64,000 nucleotides of DNA from Rhodobiaceae bacterium (GTDB lineage Bacteria; Pseudomonadota; Alphaproteobacteria; Parvibaculales; Parvibaculaceae), in NCBI GenBank assembly GCA_003330885.1, contig CP030277.1, positions 3,708,001 through 3,772,000 of the forward strand. The letters are read 5' to 3'. The notes beneath the pieces were generated by a model. That model made no database searches and was not told the DNA's origin. It saw nothing but the letters and a program-made list of their open reading frames with translations. Positions 40,926-48,175 of this stretch are shown piece by piece. Each line of letters starts with the position of its first letter. Within the stretch, counting starts at the first letter, position 1. A program made the position numbers and the translations under genes.

Positions 40926-42140
40926 ATGCGTCTGCTGATCCGCAATGCCAATCTCTTCGATACATCCACCCTCTCGTTTGTGGGAGAGACCTCACTGATC
41001 GCAGAGAATGGGGTGATTGTGTCGCAGGGCGAGACGGGGTCTGCTGACGTCGAAATTGACGCCAGAGGTGCGTTCATGTTGCCGGGCTTCATCGATGGGC
41101 ATGTTCATTTTCGTCTCGCGACTCTCGATTTCAATAAGTTGGCACGGTGGTCTGAGGTTGAGTTTGGGCTCGCCATGGGACGTCTCGCCGAAGAAACCGC
41201 GGCAAGAGGATTCACGACGGTGCGTGATCTCGGCGGTGATGTGGAAGGTTTGATGCGGGCCATCCGCACGGGAATGACCCAGGGTCCTCGTGTCGTGCGT
41301 GCAGGGCGCATGCTGACCCAAACTGGGGGGCATGGCGATGTAGAGTCAGGGCCGCGCGAGGTGCCTACCTGCGCTTGTGAGATGCGCCATACGGCATTTG
41401 GAATCGTGGCGGACGGCGTGGATGCTGTGCGAAAAGCAGCCCGGCACAATCTGCGGGATGGGTCTGATTTTCTGAAGATCCACGTGTCCGGTGGCGTCGC
41501 GTCGCCGAGCGATCCATTAGAGTCTGTGCAATATACGCCCGAGGAGATTACCGCAGTCGTTGAAGAAGCCCGCCACAGGCAGACATATGTCGCTGCACAC
41601 GCCTACTCACCGGAATCGATCAAAATGGCGGTCGAAAATGGTGTTCGGACGATTGAGCATGGCAATCTGATCGATCAGACCTCGGCCGCAGCAGTGAAGG
41701 CGCATGATGCGGTGCTGGTTCCGACGCTAGCAACCTATGAAGCGATGGAGGTATTTGGGGAGAAGCTGGGGCTTCCTCGATCGAACCGCGACAAGAACAA
41801 AAAAGTTTTGGACGCAGGCCTCACCTCTTTGGAGACAGCGCGAGAGGCGGGCGTTGCTATGGGGTGGGGAACAGACCTGATTGGCGAAACGCAAAACCGG
41901 CAGGCACGAGAGTTCGCAATCCGCGCAGAAGTAGAGACAGGCAAAGAAATCCTGCGCGCCATGTACAATGTCAATCCATCGCTCTGTCACCTTGAAGGCA
42001 AGATTGGCACATTAGCGCCAGGCGCGTTCGCTGATATCGTACTAACAGATGTAAATCCCCTGGAGAAGATCTCCGCCCTGGGTGAACCCGATGCGCTGAG
42101 CCATGTCATAATGGGTGGAAAGGTCATCCGTCAGCCATGA
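40926..42140 (+). CDS. Amidohydrolase family protein, prolidase/imidazolonepropionase-like
   Basis: A 404-residue metal-dependent hydrolase. The metal-binding HxH is in GFIDGHVHFRLA (about residues 57-68); the carbamylated Lys is probably in SDFLKIHVSGG (about 185), with further His ligands in YVAAHAYSPES (about 224) and IEHGNLID (about 245) and the final Asp in GWGTDLIGE (about 318). Substrates in this group include dipeptides, ochratoxin and cyclic amides; none can be assigned. It is coupled by ATGA to a small ABM-domain gene. The N- and C-terminal strands form the usual beta-sandwich. Confidence 0.88.
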   Translation: MRLLIRNANLFDTSTLSFVGETSLIAENGVIVSQGETGSADVEIDARGAFMLPGFIDGHVHFRLATLDFNKLARWSEVEFGLAMGRLAEETAARGFTTVRDLGGDVEGLMRAIRTGMTQGPRVVRAGRMLTQTGGHGDVESGPREVPTCACEMRHTAFGIVADGVDAVRKAARHNLRDGSDFLKIHVSGGVASPSDPLESVQYTPEEITAVVEEARHRQTYVAAHAYSPESIKMAVENGVRTIEHGNLIDQTSAAAVKAHDAVLVPTLATYEAMEVFGEKLGLPRSNRDKNKKVLDAGLTSLETAREAGVAMGWGTDLIGETQNRQAREFAIRAEVETGKEILRAMYNVNPSLCHLEGKIGTLAPGAFADIVLTDVNPLEKISALGEPDALSHVIMGGKVIRQP

Positions 42141-42424
42141 AAGCTCAGTATCGCAGTTTCATCGAATTTGATGTGAAAGCTGGCGCGGAGCAGTCTTTTC
42201 TGGATGCTTTCCTGGCAGCCGGAATGCTGACCCGCCCAAAGAGTGTCGAAGGCTTTGTTGAGGCCGAACTGGTGAGGGACGGATCTACCTTTGCCGTTAT
42301 TGGGCGCTGGGAAACGGCTGAAGCTTATGCTCGTTGGCAGAGCGTTGCGCAAAAGGAGGCGCCTGATGACGCGCTTAAGGCGCTCTCAAAGACGATTGAA
42401 ACGACGCGGCCTGGGCGACTATAG
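42137..42424 (+). CDS. Small ABM-like / DUF-type dimeric alpha-beta barrel protein
   Basis: A 95-residue protein beginning MKAQYRSFIEFDVKAGAEQSF, with GFVEAELVRDGSTFAVIGRWETAEAYARWQ in the middle interrupted only by short loops. The GRWET...W pattern and length match the antibiotic biosynthesis monooxygenase fold. No catalytic residue can be assigned, so enzyme or binding function is open. It overlaps the amidohydrolase stop by 4 bases and is likely co-translated, which hints that both handle the same metabolite. Paralogous in fold, not closely in sequence, to the gene at 17502. Confidence 0.72.
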   Translation: MKAQYRSFIEFDVKAGAEQSFLDAFLAAGMLTRPKSVEGFVEAELVRDGSTFAVIGRWETAEAYARWQSVAQKEAPDDALKALSKTIETTRPGRL

Positions 42425-42452
42425 GAGCTTGTATCCTGAAACTGATCTTTGG

Positions 42453-43412
42453 TCAGGCGCTGCACGATCCCCCGCCCAATACACAGAATTTTGCACAATG
42501 CCGATGATTGAGGGCAACATCCTTTGAGGCGTCGGAAAGTGTCACGCCCAGATCAAACTGCGGGTCGTAGGGCAGCAATGTGCAGGCAGCGACTGAGGCG
42601 GTGCCCGCGCCCTTGTGCTTCACAACCATGCGGCTGGTGGCGCACATCATGTCATTCGGATCGACATTCAGGATCGACCAACAGGCGGTTGTGATCTCAG
42701 GTACGTCGACATTCTCGTCCATTTCAGGAAAGAGCGTGACAGCGAGCGGATCATTGGCATCGATAGAAAGAGACTGGTCGGCGAAGAGAGCGGCATAGCC
42801 AGCGCGCGAACTTACGTCGTCCTCTCCCCAGCAGGTTCGGCCGGCAATGGTGATCTGCGCGCTTAGTGAACCAAGAAAGGCAAGGCCTTCCATCGCCTTG
42901 GCAAATGCACCTGGTCCCCGCTCTTCGTCGTGCAGGGCGGCCGAGTAGTGATCCAGACTCACGCGGAAGGTGAGGTGCGCGCCATATTTATTGATCAGCT
43001 CTTCAACGCCCTTCTTCACTCTAGGTCGAAGGAGCGGCTGCATTGCGTTGGTAAGAACCAAAGCATCAAATCCGCGTCCAAGCGTATCTTCCAGGATCGC
43101 AAGCATCGACGGATTCATGAAGGGTTCGCCGCCGGTGAAACCAATCTCCCTGGTGCCAAGTCTGTCGCGTTCGATCTCGTCCAGGTAAGAGGCAACGTCC
43201 GCCTCGGTCAGATAAACAAGTCGGTCGTTCGTAGGGCTGGACTCGATATAGCAGCTTGCGCATTCAATATTGCAAAGCGTGCCGGTATTGAACCAGAGCG
43301 TATCAAGCTTATTCAGGCTCACATGCGCGCGGACGTCTCCTTTCGCTGTAAGCGAAGGGTCGGTGAAGGGGGCAAGCGCCTGCCCGGCGAGTGGCTGCAG
43401 CTGATCATTCAT
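42453..43412 (-). CDS. Radical SAM protein
   Basis: A 319-residue enzyme. C47, C51 and C54 in TGTLCNIECASCYIESS form the CX3CX2C motif for the SAM-binding 4Fe-4S cluster, and GFTGGEPFMNP is the GGEP SAM contact. Later cysteines (CWSILNVDPNDMMCATS, VAACTLLPYD and the terminal HCAKFCVLGGGSCSA) could hold an auxiliary cluster, as in SPASM-like proteins. The substrate is unknown. The gene is alone on its strand, convergent with the ABM gene and upstream of a small exported protein. No precursor peptide was seen nearby. Confidence 0.86.
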   Translation of the reverse strand: MNDQLQPLAGQALAPFTDPSLTAKGDVRAHVSLNKLDTLWFNTGTLCNIECASCYIESSPTNDRLVYLTEADVASYLDEIERDRLGTREIGFTGGEPFMNPSMLAILEDTLGRGFDALVLTNAMQPLLRPRVKKGVEELINKYGAHLTFRVSLDHYSAALHDEERGPGAFAKAMEGLAFLGSLSAQITIAGRTCWGEDDVSSRAGYAALFADQSLSIDANDPLAVTLFPEMDENVDVPEITTACWSILNVDPNDMMCATSRMVVKHKGAGTASVAACTLLPYDPQFDLGVTLSDASKDVALNHRHCAKFCVLGGGSCSA

Positions 43413-43483
43413 GAGCCGACCCTACCACTCAGCGGGTAGTTTGTGCCCCACCGATTTCTCACCTGACAGAAATTTGATCCGCC

Positions 43484-43981
43484 TCAGGAGGCTGTATCAA
43501 CCACGTTTTCGATGGGGATTTGGATGCATTTAGCCAGGTTGTGGCGCCCACTATAGATCGTGTGCGCAACGAAATAGACGGCATCTTCTGGTACTTCTGT
43601 CCCCTGGGGGATTTCCATCGTGATGGGCGTGCCACCTGCGTCGACCATCGACATAACCACATGACCTGTATCTCGAAAGCCTTTGCAGTCGCCGTCGTGA
43701 TCACCATTGCCCGCGTCGTCTTGAACACCTGGCTCACCGACCTCTAGGCCCCAATGAACCATGTACATATCGACACCGGTTTCATCGACCGCCCGTCCGA
43801 GCGTCACTGTTCCGCCGATCGTCTGACCAGGATCTGTGTCCGTAAATGAAATCGATGAGGGGCCGTAATTGACCCCGTCAACTCTCGGGTAGATCAAGTC
43901 AGGTCCGCCGATTTTGATCACGCCATATCCGGCAACCGCGACCAGCCCTACTCCGATAAGTCCCTTTGTCCACCAACGCAT
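43484..43981 (-). CDS. Hypothetical exported or membrane-anchored protein
   Basis: A 165-residue protein starting MRWWTKGLIGVGLVAVAGYG, a signal anchor, at 43981 with GGGGGAGA just upstream. The rest is a beta-rich domain with DTDPGQTIGGTVTLGRAVDETG and a Cys near residue 100; GDGDHDGDCKG-type acidic residues (here DAGNGDHDGDC) might bind calcium. No family recognised. A much longer in-frame reading would run into the tRNA upstream region and is not supported. It lies 71 bases downstream of the radical SAM gene's start on the same strand. Confidence 0.65.
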   Translation of the reverse strand: MRWWTKGLIGVGLVAVAGYGVIKIGGPDLIYPRVDGVNYGPSSISFTDTDPGQTIGGTVTLGRAVDETGVDMYMVHWGLEVGEPGVQDDAGNGDHDGDCKGFRDTGHVVMSMVDAGGTPITMEIPQGTEVPEDAVYFVAHTIYSGRHNLAKCIQIPIENVVDTAS

Positions 43982-44091
43982 TGCTTTCTCCCCCAAAAAA
44001 GCGCGGCGGCCAGCAATGCCACCACAGTCTAAACGTTCCAATTGATATCTTGCGCTGGAGGGGCATGGAGCGCTAGTAAAAAGGGGCCTGA

Positions 44092-44165
44092 GCGGGCGTA
44101 GCTCAATGGTAGAGCAGAAGCTTCCCAAGCTTAAGACGGGAGTTCGATTCTCCTCGCCCGCTCCA
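44092..44165 (+). tRNA. tRNA-Gly (anticodon CCC)
   Basis: A 74-base cloverleaf. Acceptor GCGGGCG pairs with CGCCCGC, followed by discriminator T and an encoded CCA. D arm GCTC...GAGC; anticodon arm with loop TTCCCAA, giving CCC; T arm with GGGAG-TTCGATT-CTCCT. Reads GGG glycine codons. A degenerate copy lies at 46443-46518, in the same orientation. Confidence 0.95.
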
Positions 44166-44209
44166 CAGTCTCAATAGAACAGGCATATGTTGAAGTGCCT
44201 TCTTGCGTC

Positions 44210-46321
44210 TTATTGAATACCAAGAAAGACCGGAACCGGCCGGTATTGGTGATCGTGACCTTGCACGGTATCACTTCCAACGGATTTGTAGGTTACCGTA
44301 CCGTTGTCGAAGATCAATTGTGAAGAGCCCGAGCCATCAAGTGTGAGTGCGTCGTAGGCGCCCAAACTGATGAGCAGATGAGCCAATCCCTTGAGCGTGG
44401 TGCCGCCATTTGGATAGGGTCCACCATTGCCGCCGTTATTGACGACAACTGTAATCAGAGTCTTTCCATCCTCGGTAATGCCAAGCGCCGCACGTGCGCG
44501 ATTGGAGGCGGCGGAAATGCCCGCGGATTCGTCATTAAGCACTCCATCTTTCACGAGGATAAATCCCGACACCGCGTTTTGAATAGTGTCGCGCATCTCT
44601 CGGACTGTTTCGTCTCTTAGGAGTTTCGCATAAATGCCGGTGGCTCGTGCCACTGCAGGAGTAGAGAACACCATTGTCTGCGTATCGCGGCCATGAACTT
44701 GTGCGAATTTCGAGATGGTTTTCGTGTTGGAAATCGTCCAACCCAGTGCCGTCGTGCAGGGGGTGACAGAGGGGTTGCCAGCCTTTATGTCATAGAAGTT
44801 TGCATTCATGAACAGCCGCGCCGTGTATTGGGTGCTCCACGGAAGATAGCCTGTGGGATTGGCAACAATCGGTTCAACGGGGTTCTTATGGGTTTTGTCT
44901 GTCACGCAGGTAGTCGGGTTGTTGAGATCGTTTAGAACCAATTCAGTCCTTGGTAAATATGCGCGTCCAATCCATGCGCCGTCTACTTGTTGATTAGCCG
45001 GTGAGCTTCCCGTGTCCAGAAAGTTTACTTTGTCACAGCAATATAATGATGCAGAGGGGGACACATACACGCCAGCATACCCATAGCCCGCTGGTTCAGG
45101 GCGCCCGTCTCCATTGACGTCAACCATGTATCGCGGTGTTTCCGCGTTGGACCACGACTGATCTGTGCCAAAGTCGTTCACCCATTGCGCCGCCTCCGAG
45201 TAGGTGATGGACGTGCCTTGTCCTTTGGATACTGCAACTTGCATCCCGGGACCATTGAACCCAACGATGTCAGCTTTGCCATCCGCATTGACGTCGGCCA
45301 TCAGCCGCAAAGTGTCATCAACTGTCCACCCGCTATTCAAACCGAACCCATGTGTTACCACGTGTATCTTCCATGAGTTGGTGGCGTTGTCGCCGTTGGA
45401 AAATCCAACGTATGTATTGGAGTCGCCAAAGCCAACCAAATCTGCTTGCCCATCCCCATTCACATCCGCGACAGTGCGAACATTCTCCGTGTTGCTCCAG
45501 CCTTGGTCCTGCCCAAAATCTGCGAGCACCAGGGCAGCGGCATTAAACGTGTTGTTTGTCTGGGCTAATGAAACATAGGTGCCTTGAATGCCAAAGCCCA
45601 CAATATCCGCCATGCCATCGCCATCGACGTCAGCCAACTCGCGCACAAAATCGGTGGTGTTCCACCAATGGTCGGTTCCATAGTTGCTGATCCAGCGGGT
45701 TTTGCTGCCGAACTTGTTTGCATGAGGTTCGTTCAGACTCACGTAGACCCCATCATCTCCAAAGCCCACGACATCGGGGTATTTGTCTCCGTTCACGTCA
45801 GCTAGTGTACGGATGAAATCGGAGTCACCCCAGGTGGATGTGCCGAATTGATCTGTCCATTTGACCCCTTCTTCAAAGGCCGTCCCAGTTGATAGGCTGA
45901 CATCAACTCCGTTGAGTGCGAATCCGACTAAATCAGCTTTTCCATCATTGTTCATGTCGATGACAAAGCGGGGGTTGCTCCCAACGCGCCACCCTTCGGC
46001 GTAACTGTAACCCTTCGACCAAACATTTGTGTCGTCCCGAAACGAAGTTCCGGTAGAGACGCCCACATAGACTCCGTGTTCCCCAAAGGCAACCACGTCA
46101 TCCATGCCGTCACCATTCACATCGCCAAACATCCGAGGATATTTTGATGAGGGCCAGCCTTGGTCAGTGTGCAGTCCATAGTGAGGAAGCCAGACTTCAT
46201 TCTGCGCCCAGTTGTCGTAGCGCGACCCATTTGGATCGGCCGCATGGGCCGGTATTACTGCTAAGGAAAGGGCTGCAGATACCAGCAAGCTTTTCGATAG
46301 TACTCTAAGTATCTGGTGCAT
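44210..46321 (-). CDS. Secreted FG-GAP/VCBS repeat protein with phosphodiester glycosidase (NAGPA-like) domain
   Basis: A 703-residue exported protein. The start at 46321 (MHQILRVLSK, then a hydrophobic run ending IPAHA-ADP) gives a Sec signal. Residues about 35-430 hold seven FG-GAP-type repeats of about 53 residues, each with a calcium-binding DVNGDGxxDxVGFG core and a GVYVSxS end. The C-terminal about 250 residues, with MNANFYD, MVFSTPAVAR, VVNNGGNGGPYPNGGTTL and TLDGSGSSQLIF, match the phosphodiester glycosidase family (NAGPA-type). It may uncover sugar-phosphodiester linkages in polysaccharide outside the cell; this is inference. It sits between tRNA-Gly and a decayed tRNA-Gly copy, with an AT-rich promoter region, and looks transferred. 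Confidence 0.85.
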   Translation of the reverse strand: MHQILRVLSKSLLVSAALSLAVIPAHAADPNGSRYDNWAQNEVWLPHYGLHTDQGWPSSKYPRMFGDVNGDGMDDVVAFGEHGVYVGVSTGTSFRDDTNVWSKGYSYAEGWRVGSNPRFVIDMNNDGKADLVGFALNGVDVSLSTGTAFEEGVKWTDQFGTSTWGDSDFIRTLADVNGDKYPDVVGFGDDGVYVSLNEPHANKFGSKTRWISNYGTDHWWNTTDFVRELADVDGDGMADIVGFGIQGTYVSLAQTNNTFNAAALVLADFGQDQGWSNTENVRTVADVNGDGQADLVGFGDSNTYVGFSNGDNATNSWKIHVVTHGFGLNSGWTVDDTLRLMADVNADGKADIVGFNGPGMQVAVSKGQGTSITYSEAAQWVNDFGTDQSWSNAETPRYMVDVNGDGRPEPAGYGYAGVYVSPSASLYCCDKVNFLDTGSSPANQQVDGAWIGRAYLPRTELVLNDLNNPTTCVTDKTHKNPVEPIVANPTGYLPWSTQYTARLFMNANFYDIKAGNPSVTPCTTALGWTISNTKTISKFAQVHGRDTQTMVFSTPAVARATGIYAKLLRDETVREMRDTIQNAVSGFILVKDGVLNDESAGISAASNRARAALGITEDGKTLITVVVNNGGNGGPYPNGGTTLKGLAHLLISLGAYDALTLDGSGSSQLIFDNGTVTYKSVGSDTVQGHDHQYRPVPVFLGIQ

Positions 46322-46442
46322 GTTTTCTCCGATCTCTTGAGATTTAGGCACTAGAAGTTCAAGTCGTTTTATCGTCTGCGACCCGTCTTTTATAAAACAA
46401 CATATTTAGTTTAATCATAAAAGTAGAAGTTTAGATAGTCTT

Positions 46443-46518
46443 GCGTGCGTCAATACGGTTCCGATGTGCTAAACTCTCAAAACTTAAGATGAGAGTTTTA
46501 CTCTCCTCGCATGCTCCA
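46443..46518 (+). pseudogene. Degenerate tRNA-Gly copy
   Basis: GCGTGCG (46443-46449) and CGCATGC (46508-46514) make a paired acceptor stem with T and CCA after it. From CTTAAG onward (46483-46526) it matches the intact tRNA-Gly at 44130-44173 at 36 of 44 positions, and the match continues through AGTCTCA after the CCA. D arm, anticodon loop and T loop (TTTTACT) are degenerate. It is not a functional tRNA by eye. Confidence 0.75.
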
Positions 46519-46543
46519 AAGTCTCATAAAAAGGGGGAAACTC

Positions 46544-46963
46544 ATGGGTGGAACTATTCTGACGCCAATCCTGGTTTTGGTGAGCTGGACATTGGTGGTG
46601 TGGCTTTGGATGTATGCGCGGCGTCTGCCAGCTATGAGCGCAGCCAATGTCGAGCCTCAACAAGCCCAGCATCCAGGCGCGCTGGCGGGTCTCCTGCCGT
46701 CAGAAGCACAACGGGTTGCGGACAATTACAACCATCTGCACGAGCAGCCGACAATATTTTATGCGCTGATTGTCTACAGCCATCTGGCAGGAATGGCCGA
46801 TCCATTGAACATCGGCTTGGCATGGGCCTATGTAGGTCTAAGGATTGCCCATTCGTTGGTGCAAAACACCGTCAATATTGTGTTGGTCCGGTTCTCGCTT
46901 TTCGCACTGTCGACTTTAGTCCTGATTGTGATTGCTGTTCGCAACCTTTTGGCACTTGGCTAA
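46544..46963 (+). CDS. MAPEG-family membrane protein
   Basis: A 139-residue protein with four membrane helices (first about residues 4-28). NYNHLHEQPTIFYALIVY carries the family NxxExP motif of MAPEG proteins, and YVGLRIAHSLVQNTVNIVLVRF is the matching C-terminal helix signature. Bacterial MAPEG members may act as glutathione transferases or have unknown roles. The ATG at 46544 has GGGGGA upstream; an earlier ATG at 46511 lies inside the tRNA relic. Convergent with a receiver gene, overlapping it by 4 bases. Confidence 0.87.
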   Translation: MGGTILTPILVLVSWTLVVWLWMYARRLPAMSAANVEPQQAQHPGALAGLLPSEAQRVADNYNHLHEQPTIFYALIVYSHLAGMADPLNIGLAWAYVGLRIAHSLVQNTVNIVLVRFSLFALSTLVLIVIAVRNLLALG

Positions 46964-47478
46964 ACCTGCAGAGGATTGTCTCGGCGTTCTTCGCCATTGA
47001 CGGGCTGGCCATCTTTGCGTCTTCGACGGTCTGGCCCGGCAAAGCTTTCAGTGCTGACAAAATCGCGGCTGTTATTAATCGCATATTGAATGCGATCGAA
47101 AAGCATCTGCGCTGATACAGGTTTGCAAAGAACCTCGGTTGCACCAGCATCGCGCGCTGCGGCGATTGTCTCGACACTTGGGTGGGCAATCAGCACGATG
47201 ATGGGAAGTTCGGCATTGGGAATGCCTTTCCCCGTCCGCACATGACGTGTGAAGCTAAGACCGTCGACTGGCACCATCCCACTATCAACGATGGCGAAGT
47301 CGACTTCCGAGGTATGCAGCAATTGAGCTGCGTCGTCGCCATCCCGCGCTTCAGCGATCTCTTTAATTTCAAAGGCTTTCAATTGCTGTCTAAGCACCGT
47401 CAGCATAAAGCGATTTTCTTCCGCGATGAGGAACCGCAGGGATGCGAGGTCGACGTCTTCCAATGCTGAGCTACTCAT
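46960..47478 (-). CDS. Stand-alone receiver protein, atypical phospho-site
   Basis: A 172-residue CheY-like protein. The phospho-acceptor Asp65 in FAIVDSGMVPVDG and the Lys in VLCKPVSAQ are kept, but the acidic pair is EE (residues 20-21) and the Thr position reads LIAHPS, so phosphorylation may be weak or absent. After about residue 135 comes a disordered basic tail with GPDRRRRKDG, shared with the receiver encoded 92 bases upstream. No output domain is present. Both genes are on the same strand, likely paralogues arising by duplication. Confidence 0.85.
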   Translation of the reverse strand: MSSSALEDVDLASLRFLIAEENRFMLTVLRQQLKAFEIKEIAEARDGDDAAQLLHTSEVDFAIVDSGMVPVDGLSFTRHVRTGKGIPNAELPIIVLIAHPSVETIAAARDAGATEVLCKPVSAQMLFDRIQYAINNSRDFVSTESFAGPDRRRRKDGQPVNGEERRDNPLQV

Positions 47479-47570
47479 GCACGCCCGTCCTATAAAGACT
47501 TGAACTGCAAGCGTAAGAGGAAAAAATTACCTATTTGTTAGGATTTTACCATAGGGCTGTTCGCATTTCC

Positions 47571-48062
47571 TTAAGCATCCCCCCGTCTGTCGGGCCCTGA
47601 ATGTGGCTTCGGTCGTTGTCGGCGCCTGTCCGGTCCGGTGTAATGCGGCGTCTTGATAAACCGCCTGTTTGTCTGAAGCATCGCTTGAATGCGCTGATAA
47701 AGGCTTTGTGCGGAAATTGGTTTACGAACGACGTCGCTAGCCCCTGCATCGCGCGCTTCCTTGATGCGTGCGCGCTCCGTGTGGGCTGTAAGCAACAGGA
47801 TGGGGAGCTCGGGATCATAGCTGTCATTTGCAGTGCGGATCAGCCGGATGAAATCCAGGCCATCAAGGGGTTCCATCAGATAGTCCACGATCGCGACGTC
47901 TATGGGGGAAGAGCGAACAATCTCAAAGGCATCTGCAGCGTCGCGTGCATCGTGCACGGTTCCTGCGCCCAGGGCTCGCAGCAATTCCCGGAGAATGGAA
48001 ATCATGTGGTGGTTGTCATCAACGACCAAAAACGAAAGCGGCGAAAGGTCGAAATCACGCAT
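47571..48062 (-). CDS. Stand-alone CheY-like receiver protein
   Basis: A 163-residue receiver. The acidic pair Asp15-Asp16 in VVDDNHHM, the phospho-acceptor Asp60 in VAIVDYLMEPLDG, the Thr in LLLTAHTE and the Lys in VVRKPISAQ are intact. The tail has GPDRRRQRPKP and a second GPDRRG, a basic segment found on many alphaproteobacterial single-domain regulators. The ATG at 48062 follows AGAAGG; an ATG at 48098 would add 12 residues. Its neighbours are a paralogous receiver and a c-di-GMP-type glycosyltransferase, which hints at control of surface polysaccharide. Confidence 0.87.
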   Translation of the reverse strand: MRDFDLSPLSFLVVDDNHHMISILRELLRALGAGTVHDARDAADAFEIVRSSPIDVAIVDYLMEPLDGLDFIRLIRTANDSYDPELPILLLTAHTERARIKEARDAGASDVVRKPISAQSLYQRIQAMLQTNRRFIKTPHYTGPDRRRQRPKPHSGPDRRGDA

Positions 48063-48153
48063 CGGACAGCCTTCTAGCAATACGTCTCCTTGCTGCATGC
48101 AGAACGATCAGAGACGGAAAGCCACCCGTTATACGAGTATAATGCTCGACGCG

Positions 48154-48168
48154 TTAACTGAAGGTTTA
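48154..48168. promoter_or_regulatory. CtrA-like box upstream of the receiver gene
   Basis: Read on the minus strand: TAAA, seven bases, TTAAC (48168-48153), one mismatch from TTAA-N7-TTAAC. It lies about 90 bases before the receiver start. An identically built site occurs at 50162, so the two may form a set. Confidence 0.35.
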
Positions 48169-48175
48169 TGAGGAA

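Noticed and set aside
43484-44128. A 214-codon version of the exported protein at 43484
   Set aside because: The additional N-terminus runs into the tRNA-Gly gene; the signal anchor and ribosome site place the start at 43981.
46443-46518. A functional second tRNA-Gly
   Set aside because: D, anticodon and T arms do not fold and the T loop lacks TTCRANY; only the acceptor stem pairs.
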